In this document: positions 35,045 through 43,400 of the stretch, in pieces
Layout of the letters: each line of letters opens with the position of its first letter
Numbering within the stretch: position 1 is the stretch's first letter
Assembly: GCA_934446675.1 (NCBI GenBank)
Contig: CAKSEL010000006.1
Location: forward strand, 62,001 to 126,000
Origin: an uncultured Eubacteriales bacterium
GTDB lineage: Bacteria > Bacillota > Clostridia > Oscillospirales > CAG-382
Direction: 5' to 3'
Length of the DNA: 64,000 nucleotides
Translations under genes and position numbers: made by a program
The notes under the pieces: model-generated
What the model saw: only the letters and a program-made list of their open reading frames with translations
The model's database searches: none
Told to the model about the DNA's origin: nothing

Positions 35045-35383
35045 ATGATAAACATTTTCAGTCTTGCGAGATTTTTACCGATCGGTTACTTTAACAACTC
35101 TTCGACGATCGGAATTATAGGCGGTGCCGACGGTCCGACAGACATATACGTAACCGGAGGAGGCATTGCGCCGTCGATTATGGCATTCATAATGGCGTTT
35201 TTGGCAGTAGTTGCCGTTTGGTTTATAGTTTCGGCTGCAATAACGGTTATCGTAACGCTACATATGGTAAACAAATACAAGACAAAAAAGCCGCAAATCA
35301 GCTTTTACAATTGCAACGGCGGTACAGGTTCGGATTATACCGGAAACAATACAAACGGAAATTCTTCACCGGAGGACAAATAA
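35045..35383 (+). CDS. Short membrane protein with a decarboxylase-beta-like GGADGPT motif
   Basis: A 112-residue protein, ATG 35045 with AAGGAG upstream. It contains TIGIIGGADGPTDIYVTGG (residues ~22-40), which closely matches the motif of the sodium-pumping decarboxylase beta subunit (OadB/GcdB/MmdB), but it is far too short for that ~400-residue membrane subunit. One hydrophobic segment follows (residues ~45-75, MAFIMAFLAVVAVWFIVSAA) and the C-terminus is Asn/Gly-rich. Its stop abuts the TTG start of ybeY-era, whose binding site lies in its last codons. It may be a free-standing domain or a dedicated small protein; the function is unknown. Confidence 0.8.
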   Translation: MINIFSLARFLPIGYFNNSSTIGIIGGADGPTDIYVTGGGIAPSIMAFIMAFLAVVAVWFIVSAAITVIVTLHMVNKYKTKKPQISFYNCNGGTGSDYTGNNTNGNSSPEDK

Positions 35384-36811
35384 TTGAAACACACTATATA
35401 TACAAGAAACGATCAGGATATAATCGAGCTTACTGCGGCTCTGCGCTCAGTCGTAAAAAAGGCGATAAACGCGGCTCTCGATTATCAGGAAATTGACTTT
35501 CCCTGCGAAATTTCGGTTACCTTTACGGACAATGACAAAATACACGAGCTTAACCGCGAATACCGCGGCAAGGACGCGCCTACCGACGTACTGTCTTTTC
35601 CCATGTTTGAAGCCGGCGAAATAGAGTACGACGACGAATCGGGTGAGCCGTGCGCTCTCGGAGATATTGTAATCTCGCTTGAAAGGGCAAAAGCACAGAG
35701 CGAAGAGTACGGTCATTCACTTGAACGCGAGGCGGCTTTTCTCGCGGTTCACTCCGTACTTCACCTTTTGGGCTTTGATCACGAAACAAGCGAAGAGGAC
35801 GAAGTTTACATGAAAGAAAGTGCCGAGGAAATTCTAGCAGGTATCGGTCTTTCGCGCCCCGGTTTTGAAAGTGACGGGGCTTCTGACAAAGAGCCTGCCG
35901 AAACTCCGAAAATTCCCGTCAAGGAACAGAAAACCATGTTCGTAAGCATTATCGGCCGTCCGAACGTAGGCAAAAGCACGCTGCTCAACGCGATGGTAGG
36001 CGAAAAGGTCGCGGCGGTTTCCAAAAAGCCGCAGACAACGCGCAACAGAATTACAGGTATTCTCACAAAAGACGAAAAGCAGTTTGTGTTCATCGACACT
36101 CCCGGCCTGCACAAGCCAAAAAACAAGCTCGGAGAGTTTATGGTAAACGCCGCACGCGAGTCCATTCCCGACGCCGACGCTGTTCTGTTTGTCGCAGAAG
36201 TTACGGACAGAATTCCGGATCAGGACAAGCAGATTATGGAAAAGCTCTCAAAATCAAAGATTCCGGCAATTCTTGTTCTCAACAAAACCGACATCACAAA
36301 CAAGGGGAAACTTCTTGAGGCGATTGCACGCTACTCGTCCATGTGCGAATTTGCGTCCGTTGTTCCGGCAAGTGCGCTCAACGGAGAAAACGTCGATATA
36401 ATTCTCTCGGAACTCGAAAAGTTCATCAGAAACGAGCCGTGGTATTTTCCCGACGACGTTGCAACGGATCAGCCTATACGCGTAATCGCAGCCGAAATAA
36501 TCAGAGAAAAGCTGCTTCGTCTGCTTGACGACGAAATTCCGCACGGCACTGCCGTAACCATAGAAGATTACGAAGAAACCGAACGTCTTGTAAAGATAAG
36601 AGCCGAAATATACTGCGAAAAAGCCGCGCACAAGAAAATAATTATCGGAAAAGGCGGAGAAACTCTCAAAAAAGCCGCGACTTATGCGCGCGAGGACATA
36701 GAAGCCATGATAGGCAAAAAGGTATTTCTCGATCTATGGGTAAAAGTCAAGGAAAACTGGAGAGATTCTGAACTCAACATAGAGCGTTTCGGTTTCAAAA
36801 AGGACGAATAA
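35384..36811 (+). CDS. Fused YbeY endoribonuclease and Era GTPase
   Basis: One 475-residue frame encodes both 16S rRNA maturation factors. Residues ~1-165 are YbeY: PTDVLSFPMF and the zinc motif HSVLHLLGFDHE (three His). Residues ~166-184 form an acidic, proline-containing linker. Residues ~185-475 are Era: G1 GRPNVGKSTLLN, G3 DTPGLHKPK, G4 NKTD, and a KH domain (KKIIIGKGGETLKKAA). The start is TTG 35384, eight bases after GGAGG. An in-frame ATG at 35936, with AAGGA ten bases before it, could give free Era. recO follows by 2 bases. No frameshift is seen. Confidence 0.93.
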   Translation: MKHTIYTRNDQDIIELTAALRSVVKKAINAALDYQEIDFPCEISVTFTDNDKIHELNREYRGKDAPTDVLSFPMFEAGEIEYDDESGEPCALGDIVISLERAKAQSEEYGHSLEREAAFLAVHSVLHLLGFDHETSEEDEVYMKESAEEILAGIGLSRPGFESDGASDKEPAETPKIPVKEQKTMFVSIIGRPNVGKSTLLNAMVGEKVAAVSKKPQTTRNRITGILTKDEKQFVFIDTPGLHKPKNKLGEFMVNAARESIPDADAVLFVAEVTDRIPDQDKQIMEKLSKSKIPAILVLNKTDITNKGKLLEAIARYSSMCEFASVVPASALNGENVDIILSELEKFIRNEPWYFPDDVATDQPIRVIAAEIIREKLLRLLDDEIPHGTAVTIEDYEETERLVKIRAEIYCEKAAHKKIIIGKGGETLKKAATYAREDIEAMIGKKVFLDLWVKVKENWRDSELNIERFGFKKDE

Positions 36812-36813
36812 TC

Positions 36814-37599
36814 ATGGACTGTGCGCTCTCCGGCGTTATAATACGCGAAACGCTGATAAACGACTCCGACAAGCTGCTTACGGTGATCACGGATTCACGC
36901 GGAAAGATCACGGTTAAGGCAAAAGGCGTAAAAAACATCAAAAACAGAAATTCCGCCGGTACTCAGATATTTACCTACTCTGATTTTGAGCTTACGGAAC
37001 GTTCGGGCAGATTTACGCTCAAAACGGCATATCCCAAGCAGAGTTTTTTCGGTCTGAGAAACGACGTTCTGAGCTATACCCTTGCCTGCTATCTTGCCGA
37101 CGCTGCCGGTTACGTCACTGCGGAAAACAACGACGAAACGCAGGTGCTCAGACTTATTTTAAACGCGTTTTACGCGCTGTCTGAAAGAACAGACATTCCG
37201 CTTTCAAAAATCAAGGCTGCGTTTGAGCTGAAACTCATGTCGGTCTGCGGATTTATGCCGGAGCTTGATTGCTGCGCGTGCTGTTCGGAAGACGTGCAGG
37301 CAGACGGAAAACTCTATTTCAGTTTTTCTCACGGCGGAATTATCTGTGACAGGTGCAAAAGCATGAACGACGGATTTATACGCACGGTGCGTATCGAAAG
37401 ACCGGTTATACAGGCTATGAAAACAGTTTCGGAGTCGGATATAAAAAAGTTTTTATCTTTTTCGCTTGACGAGCCTTACAGAAAGGATTTCTGCGCAGTT
37501 TGCGAGTCCTATCTTCTCCACCAGACCGAACGCGGCTACGAAACGCTTAAAATTTACAAAAACATGACTCGAACAATACAGAACAACGGAGGATTATGA
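36814..37599 (+). CDS. recO: DNA repair protein RecO
   Basis: RecFOR mediator that loads RecA on gapped DNA. The 261-residue protein has the N-terminal OB fold (LSGVIIRETLINDSDKLLTV, VKAKGVKNIKNRNSAG) and a zinc site made of CCACC (~residue 150) and CDRC (~187). It starts 2 bases after the era part stops and ends with a 4-base overlap with mutS2. Confidence 0.93.
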   Translation: MDCALSGVIIRETLINDSDKLLTVITDSRGKITVKAKGVKNIKNRNSAGTQIFTYSDFELTERSGRFTLKTAYPKQSFFGLRNDVLSYTLACYLADAAGYVTAENNDETQVLRLILNAFYALSERTDIPLSKIKAAFELKLMSVCGFMPELDCCACCSEDVQADGKLYFSFSHGGIICDRCKSMNDGFIRTVRIERPVIQAMKTVSESDIKKFLSFSLDEPYRKDFCAVCESYLLHQTERGYETLKIYKNMTRTIQNNGGL

Positions 37600-40010
37600 A
37601 AAGCTACAACAATCTTTCATTGAATTCCGACGACCTCAACGCCGCAAACGACGACGAATTCAAAAAGGCTGCCGGGATTCTTGAATTTGACAAGGTTCTC
37701 GAAAAAATAGCCGGGCTGTGCCCTGTCGAGGACGCAAGAAAAATTATTATGAACATAAGTCCGTCTGTAAGCGCAAACGAGATCAAAACGCGTCTTGCCG
37801 AAACTTCCGAGGCAAAAGCTCTCATTCAGGTAAAGAGCAGACCGTCGTTTTCGGGAGTAAAGGACATTTCACCCTATCTCGAACGCGCGCACAAGGGTGC
37901 GTATCTCAGTATGGCGGAGCTGCTTGACATTGCGGCGCTACTCAGAGAATGTTCTTCGGCAAAAACCTACTTTGCACAGGTAAATCCCGAAAGTCTTATG
38001 TACGGATATGCCACGCGCATTGCCTGCAACAAGTTTCTTGAAGAAAAAATAAGCACAAGCATTATTTCCGAAGAACTTATGGCGGATTCCGCATCAAACG
38101 AGCTTTACGACATACGCCGCAAGATACGAAACGCGCAGAACAAGGTGCGCGACACGCTGCAAAAATATGTTTCGGGCGGCGAAAGCTCTAAATATTTGCA
38201 GGAAAACATCATTACCATGCGTTCCGGCAGATATGTTATTCCGGTAAAGAACGAATACAAGAACGAGATCAAGGGTATCGTTCACGACGCGTCAAGTTCC
38301 GGCGCTACGGTATTTATCGAACCCATGGGCGTTGTTGAGGCAAACAACGAGCTGCGCGCGCTTGAAAGCCGCGAAAAAGCCGAGATTGAAAAGATACTGC
38401 GTTCGCTTACGGACGAGGCGGTAAGATTCGGCGCGGATCTTTTACAGGACGCGGACGTGCTTACAAAGCTCGCGGCAATCTTTGCAAAGGCGCAGTATTC
38501 TCTTGACACGAACTGCTGCGAACCCGAAATCAATTCGGCAAAATATATACGGCTCAACAAGGCGCGCCACCCTCTGCTCGATCCGCAGAAGGTAGTTCCG
38601 ACGGACATATATCTCGGAAAATCCTTTACTACGCTTGTTATAACAGGTCCTAATACCGGCGGCAAGACCGTAACGCTAAAAACAATCGGTCTTTTCTGCC
38701 TTATGGCGCAGTCAGGACTTCATGTACCTTGCGAAGAAGGCTCTACGCTGCCCGTCCTTGACGGAATACACGCCGACATAGGCGACGAACAGAGCATCGA
38801 GCAGTCGCTGTCAACGTTCTCGGCGCACATGGTAAACATAGTAGACATTCTCTCTCGCTTTACCCCGAATTCGCTTATACTTTTCGACGAACTCGGCGCC
38901 GGAACTGACCCGGTAGAAGGTGCGGCGCTTGCGCAGTCCATACTCGAAAAGGTTACGTCAACCGGCTGTCTTTGTGCGGCAACCACACACTATGCCGAGC
39001 TTAAAGCATACGCGCTTGAGGCAAAGGGCGTCACAAACGCGTCCTGCGAATTCGACGTTGACACGCTGCGTCCGACTTACAGGCTCAACATCGGTATGCC
39101 CGGACGTTCAAATGCGTTTGCCATAGCAAAAAAACTCGGTCTTTCGGAAAGCATAATTCAGAGCGCCTCGCGCAAAATCGACGGCGAAACGCGCAGCTTT
39201 GAAGGACTTATAGGCAAACTCGAACAGACGCGCATAGAGCTTGAAAACGAGAAAAAGCACGCCGCAAAGCTCAAGCAGCAAGCCGAAGAAATGTTTGAAG
39301 TAAGCGAAAAAAAGCGTCTTGAATTCAACAGGAAAATCGAAGAAGAAAACGCAAAAGCCGAGAAAAAAGCACAGGAACTTTTAGCGCGTGCGCGTTCAAG
39401 CGCGGACTACGTTTTCGACCAGCTCCAGGAGATACAGCGCAAAAAGGACGCAGAAAACTTCAAGGAATTATTGCAGAAGTCGCGCGACGACGTTAGAAAA
39501 GCTCTGGGAATTGCCGACACGGACACAAAGATCGGCGAAAAGATACAGCTTGAATACAACCCGCCGAGAGATTACGTCAAAGGCGACAAGGTAATGCTTT
39601 CCGACCTCGGAAAAACAGGCGAAATTGAATCTATCGACGGTGAAAACGCCGTTGTGCTTATCGGAAGCGCACGCTTAAAGGCAAAATTGAAATCACTTCG
39701 CCTAATTGACGAAAAACAGGTCAAAAAGCAAAAGACAGCCTCTCATTCTCCGCGCAAGATGACGGAGGTCAAAAGCGAAACAGACGTCCGCGGTCTTATC
39801 GGAGACGACGCGATATTCGTTGTTGACAAATTTCTGGACGACGCAGTTTTATCGGGACTTGAAAACGTCAGGATAATCCACGGAAAAGGCACCGGCGCAC
39901 TCAGAAAGGCGCTATGGGACTACTTTAAGCGCGATCCGAGAATAAAGCAGTACAGGCTCGGCACCTTCGGAGAGGGCGACGCCGGAGTTACGGTGGTTAC
40001 GCTAAAATAA
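37596..40010 (+). CDS. mutS2: Endonuclease MutS2
   Basis: An 804-residue MutS2 protein, which suppresses homologous recombination or rescues collided ribosomes, depending on the species. It has Walker A ITGPNTGGKTVTLKT (~residue 350), Walker B and signature blocks (LILFDELGAGTDPVEGAAL, TTHYAELKAYA), a long coiled coil rich in Lys/Glu (~540-640), a KOW-like region, and a C-terminal Smr nuclease domain with the HGKGTGALR motif (~760). The usual LDLRG at the start of Smr reads TDVRG here. It overlaps recO by four bases and is the last gene of the operon. Confidence 0.96.
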   Translation: MKSYNNLSLNSDDLNAANDDEFKKAAGILEFDKVLEKIAGLCPVEDARKIIMNISPSVSANEIKTRLAETSEAKALIQVKSRPSFSGVKDISPYLERAHKGAYLSMAELLDIAALLRECSSAKTYFAQVNPESLMYGYATRIACNKFLEEKISTSIISEELMADSASNELYDIRRKIRNAQNKVRDTLQKYVSGGESSKYLQENIITMRSGRYVIPVKNEYKNEIKGIVHDASSSGATVFIEPMGVVEANNELRALESREKAEIEKILRSLTDEAVRFGADLLQDADVLTKLAAIFAKAQYSLDTNCCEPEINSAKYIRLNKARHPLLDPQKVVPTDIYLGKSFTTLVITGPNTGGKTVTLKTIGLFCLMAQSGLHVPCEEGSTLPVLDGIHADIGDEQSIEQSLSTFSAHMVNIVDILSRFTPNSLILFDELGAGTDPVEGAALAQSILEKVTSTGCLCAATTHYAELKAYALEAKGVTNASCEFDVDTLRPTYRLNIGMPGRSNAFAIAKKLGLSESIIQSASRKIDGETRSFEGLIGKLEQTRIELENEKKHAAKLKQQAEEMFEVSEKKRLEFNRKIEEENAKAEKKAQELLARARSSADYVFDQLQEIQRKKDAENFKELLQKSRDDVRKALGIADTDTKIGEKIQLEYNPPRDYVKGDKVMLSDLGKTGEIESIDGENAVVLIGSARLKAKLKSLRLIDEKQVKKQKTASHSPRKMTEVKSETDVRGLIGDDAIFVVDKFLDDAVLSGLENVRIIHGKGTGALRKALWDYFKRDPRIKQYRLGTFGEGDAGVTVVTLK

Positions 40011-40022
40011 AATATGTAAAAA

Positions 40023-40060
40023 GGCTCAGTACGCATTTTGTACCGAGTCTTTTATTTTAT
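40023..40060. terminator. Bidirectional terminator after mutS2
   Basis: GGCTCAGTAC (40023-40032) pairs with GTACCGAGTC (40040-40049) with one mismatch; TTTTATTTTAT follows on the plus strand and TTTTT on the minus strand. Confidence 0.82.
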
Positions 40061-40488
40061 CAAAGAAACTTACTTATATTATCCGCAAGGTCTGTTTCAA
40101 GCGAGATTATATCCTTTGCAAGCTGTTTTGCGCTCTCGTCTGCAGATTCGTATTTATTGAGATACTTATTAAGGCTCTTTACTCCCATATTGCAGCCGTT
40201 TGTTATAAGGTCTGCAACAGCCTTATCGCTTTTATCGGCGGCAAGAACGACGTTGGTCTTTATCCACGACATTCCGCGTGCCATTGCCGGAGGTTCTTCT
40301 GTGCTCTCCCCCTGCTTTTCAAGCATTTCATGCGCTGTGCTTGCAAGTTTTTTATGCGCGCGCTTGCTGTCGCTCAGAATTTCAAGAAATTCACCGTCCG
40401 AAACTTTATCCAGCACATCATCTATCGCTCCAACGCCCATTTTTATGCCGGAATTGCACTCCTTTAAGAGTTCTGCCGTATCATTCAT
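40060..40488 (-). CDS. Small helical protein, function unknown
   Basis: A 142-residue, almost wholly alpha-helical acidic protein preceded by GAGGTG before ATG 40488. Text such as TAELLKECNSGIKMGVGAID and DSKRAHKKLASTAHEMLEKQ suggests an antiparallel bundle, possibly ferritin-like, but I see no convincing metal-binding residues. A longer in-frame start overlaps the divergent gene's promoter and is rejected. It is single and divergent from the alcohol dehydrogenase gene. Confidence 0.72.
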   Translation of the reverse strand: MNDTAELLKECNSGIKMGVGAIDDVLDKVSDGEFLEILSDSKRAHKKLASTAHEMLEKQGESTEEPPAMARGMSWIKTNVVLAADKSDKAVADLITNGCNMGVKSLNKYLNKYESADESAKQLAKDIISLETDLADNISKFL

Positions 40489-40511
40489 ATTTTTCACCTC
40501 GGTACTATTTT

Positions 40512-40540
40512 TTGCATAAAACCTTGTATTCATACATAAT
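40512..40540 (+). promoter_or_regulatory. Probable promoter of the alcohol dehydrogenase gene
   Basis: TTGCAT (40512-40517), 17-base spacer, CATAAT (40535-40540), 52 bases before the start. Confidence 0.5.
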
Positions 40541-40591
40541 ATGCGCTTATTCCGGCAAAGATAAGAAAAAAAACAAAGGAGCGTATTATTT

Positions 40592-41647
40592 ATGAAAGGT
40601 TTTGCAATGCTCGGCATAGGAAAGGTCGGCTGGATAGAAAAAGAAAGACCCAAATGCGGCTATTCCGACGCGATCGTCCGTCCGATAGCTCTCAGCCCCT
40701 GCACATCGGACATTCACACGGTTTACGAGGGTGCTATCGGCGAAAGAAAAGACATGATCTTAGGGCACGAGGCTGTCGGCGAAGTTGACGAGGTCGGCGA
40801 AGGCGTAAAAGACTTCAAAAAGGGCGACAGAGTCATTATTCCGGCAATAACGCCCGACTGGGAAAGTCTTGAGGCGCAGGGCGGATTTTCAATGCACTCA
40901 GGCGGTATGCTTGCAGGCTGGAAATTTTCAAACTACATTGACGGAGTTTTCAGCGAATATTTCAGAGTAACCGAGGCTGACGGAAATCTTGCAAAGCTTC
41001 CCGAAAGCATTGATCCTGCCGTTGCGGTTATGCTGTCCGACATGGTGCCGACAGGTTTTCACGGCGCCGAGCTTGCCAAAGTAACCTTCGGCGACACGGT
41101 ATGCGTTATAGGTATAGGTCCGGTAGGTCTTATGGCGGTTGCAGGATGTGCGCTGCGCGGAGCTTCTCACATTTACGCGGTGGGTTCGCGTCCGAAATGC
41201 GTCGAGGCTGCAAAATTCTACGGTGCTACCGACATTATAAATTACAAGAACGGTTCGATAGAAGAACAGATCATGAAACTGACGGGCGGCAAAGGCGTTG
41301 ACAAGGTAATAATTGCCGGAGGAAACAACGGCGTATTTTCTACCGCGGTAAAAATCCTGAAGCCCGGCGGCATAATCGGAAACGTCAACTATCTCGGCGA
41401 GGGCGAGACCATAAGTATTCCGAGAGCCGAATGGGGCTGCGGTATGGGACACAAGACCATTGCCGGAGGTCTTATGCCGGGAGGACGTCTGAGAATGGAA
41501 AAGCTTGCAAGTTTAATCAGCACGGGACGTCTTGATCCGTCGCATATGCTCACTCACGTTTTCCACGGCTTTGACAAGCTCCCAGAAGCTCTCGAACTCA
41601 TGCACAACAAGCCTGCAGATCTTATCAAGCCGGTAGTCATAATCTGA
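40592..41647 (+). CDS. adh: NADP-dependent zinc secondary-alcohol dehydrogenase
   Basis: A 351-residue medium-chain dehydrogenase closely resembling the Clostridium beijerinckii and Thermoanaerobacter brockii enzymes, which interconvert secondary alcohols and ketones. The zinc ligands line up exactly at Cys37, His59 and Asp150, with Glu60 beside them, and the Rossmann fold GIGPVGLMAVAG is followed by Gly198-Ser199-Arg200, the residues that select NADP(H). An AAGGAG site precedes ATG 40592. It is monocistronic, with its own terminator. Physiologically it may act on acetone/isopropanol or butanediol-type substrates. Confidence 0.95.
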   Translation: MKGFAMLGIGKVGWIEKERPKCGYSDAIVRPIALSPCTSDIHTVYEGAIGERKDMILGHEAVGEVDEVGEGVKDFKKGDRVIIPAITPDWESLEAQGGFSMHSGGMLAGWKFSNYIDGVFSEYFRVTEADGNLAKLPESIDPAVAVMLSDMVPTGFHGAELAKVTFGDTVCVIGIGPVGLMAVAGCALRGASHIYAVGSRPKCVEAAKFYGATDIINYKNGSIEEQIMKLTGGKGVDKVIIAGGNNGVFSTAVKILKPGGIIGNVNYLGEGETISIPRAEWGCGMGHKTIAGGLMPGGRLRMEKLASLISTGRLDPSHMLTHVFHGFDKLPEALELMHNKPADLIKPVVII

Positions 41648-41655
41648 ATTTTTAT

Positions 41656-41684
41656 GCACGGGATTTGCCTCCCGTGCTGTTTTT
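41656..41684 (+). terminator. Terminator of adh
   Basis: GCACGGGA / TCCCGTGC perfect 8-bp stem with a 6-base loop, then TGTTTTT. Confidence 0.92.
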
Positions 41685-41731
41685 ATACAAAAAATACATC
41701 AAAAATACGCAAGTAATGTATAAATTAACTA

Positions 41732-41760
41732 TTGACAGCCGTACTTCATTGTGATAGAAT
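41732..41760 (+). promoter_or_regulatory. Promoter of the amino-acid ABC operon
   Basis: TTGACA (41732-41737), 17-base spacer, TAGAAT (41755-41760), 42 bases before the first gene. Confidence 0.85.
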
Positions 41761-41802
41761 GATACAGTAAAATTTTTACATAATACTTTGGAGGAAAAAG
41801 AA

Positions 41803-42618
41803 ATGAAATTCTCAAAAATTCTCGCACTTGCTCTTGCTGTTCTTGCAATCAGCGCAGTAGCTCTTGCAGGCTGCTCCAAGAAAGACACCAACGACACAAA
41901 CACCGATGACAAGCAGAATGTAACCGACACCGAAAACAAGAACGACGAAAAGCCCGTTCTTTCGATGGCTACCAACGCAGAGTTCCCGCCTTTTGAATAT
42001 GTTGAAGGCGAAAAGGTACTCGGCGCGGACGTTGACATTGCAAATGCAATAGCCGACTACCTCGGATACACTCTTGAAATCACCAACATAGACTTTGACG
42101 CTGCTCTCACAGGCGCTGCTACCGGCAAGTACGACGTTGCTATCGCAGGTATCACCGCAAACGACGACAGACGTGCAAACATGAACTTCTCCGACGACTA
42201 CTACACCGCATCTCAGGCAATTATCGTAAACGCCGACAGCGAGATCAAGGCAGCAGCCGACCTCGAAGGCAAGACAATCTCCTGCCAGGAAGGCACCACC
42301 GGCGAGCAGTATCTGCTTGACAACGGCTACACCGTTCAGTCCTACAAGACCGGCGCAGAAGCAATCACCGCTCTTACTACCGGCAAGTGCGACGCTGTTG
42401 TAATTGACAACGAAGTTGCAAAGGCTCTTTCCGAAAAGCAGGACGGCAAGACAGTTGTTCTTGACGAGGCTCTCACTAAGGAAAACTATGCAATAGCTCT
42501 CAAGAAGGGCAACGACGACCTCACCGCAAAGATCAACGAGGCTCTCGCTTCTCTCAAGGCTGACGGAACTCTCGCAAAGATTTTCGCAAGCTATGACCTT
42601 CCCTACGACGCTGAATAA
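41803..42618 (+). CDS. Amino-acid ABC transporter substrate-binding lipoprotein
   Basis: A 271-residue extracytoplasmic binding protein of the polar-amino-acid family (SBP_bac_3). It has a signal peptide and a lipobox ALAGC with Cys24 as the lipidation site, then an Asp/Thr/Asn-rich linker (~residues 28-48), and ligand-site text EFPPFEYVEGEKVLGADVDIAN and GKYDVAIAGITANDDRRANM. ATG 41803 has GGAGG eight bases upstream. Codon use (AAG, GAC, CTC, ATC) is more biased than in most neighbours, consistent with high expression. The permease and ATPase genes follow. Confidence 0.93.
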   Translation: MKFSKILALALAVLAISAVALAGCSKKDTNDTNTDDKQNVTDTENKNDEKPVLSMATNAEFPPFEYVEGEKVLGADVDIANAIADYLGYTLEITNIDFDAALTGAATGKYDVAIAGITANDDRRANMNFSDDYYTASQAIIVNADSEIKAAADLEGKTISCQEGTTGEQYLLDNGYTVQSYKTGAEAITALTTGKCDAVVIDNEVAKALSEKQDGKTVVLDEALTKENYAIALKKGNDDLTAKINEALASLKADGTLAKIFASYDLPYDAE

Positions 42619-42637
42619 TTCATATTGAACGTCTTTG

Positions 42638-42665
42638 GCGGCGCCGTAACAAAGCGCCGCTTTTT
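42638..42665 (+). terminator. Attenuator-like terminator between the binding-protein and permease genes
   Basis: GCGGCGC / GCGCCGC perfect 7-bp GC stem with a 9-base loop followed by five T, inside the operon. It should let only part of the transcripts continue, giving excess binding protein. Confidence 0.8.
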
Positions 42666-42692
42666 GCTTATTTATTGGAGGTATGCGATTTT

Positions 42693-43400
42693 ATGAACGC
42701 ACTGTCACAAGCTTTTCAGTCCTGGCTTGACACGCTGTACAACACATTTATTGTTGCCGACAGATACAAAGTCATGATAAGCGGTCTTGAAAAGACTCTC
42801 ATAATTACGGTCGGCGCACTGCTTATAGGCGTTATTCTCGGTACGATCGTCGCAATAGTCAAGGTTTTTGCAGCCGGCAACAGGGCGCTGCGTCCTCTTG
42901 AATGGCTCTGCAACCTTTATCTTACCGTTATACGCGGAACACCTGTAGTCGTTCAGCTGCTCATCTCGTTCTTTATTATTTTCACATGGGCTAAAGACGG
43001 TACATGGGTTGCCGTTGTAACTTTCGGTATAAATTCCGGCGCATATGTCGCCGAGGTAATACGTTCGGGCATTATGGCTATCGACAAAGGTCAGGACGAA
43101 GCAGGCCGTTCTCTCGGATTTTCGCGTGCCCAGACCATGTGGCTCATAATTCTGCCGCAGGCGTTCAAAAACATTCTTCCCGCTATCGGCAACGAAATGA
43201 TTGCCCTGCTTAAGGAAACTTCCGTCGCGGGTTATGTTGCGGTAATAGACCTTACGAAAGCCGGAAACCAGATAAAGAACAACACCTACGACCAGATAAA
43301 CCCGATTCTTCTTGTTGCAATTACATATCTTGTTATAGTAATCGCACTTACGAAACTTCTCGGCATTCTTGAGAGGAGGCTCAGAAACAGTGAAAGATAA
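42693..43400 (+). CDS. Amino-acid ABC transporter permease
   Basis: A 235-residue inner-membrane permease of the HisM/GlnP type with about five hydrophobic segments. The N-terminal Leu/Val-rich segments are followed by the ATPase-contact EAA loop, EAGRSLGFSRAQTMWLIILP near residue 140. ATG 42693 has GGAGG eleven bases upstream. The gene overlaps the ATPase gene by 11 bases. Confidence 0.93.
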   Translation: MNALSQAFQSWLDTLYNTFIVADRYKVMISGLEKTLIITVGALLIGVILGTIVAIVKVFAAGNRALRPLEWLCNLYLTVIRGTPVVVQLLISFFIIFTWAKDGTWVAVVTFGINSGAYVAEVIRSGIMAIDKGQDEAGRSLGFSRAQTMWLIILPQAFKNILPAIGNEMIALLKETSVAGYVAVIDLTKAGNQIKNNTYDQINPILLVAITYLVIVIALTKLLGILERRLRNSER

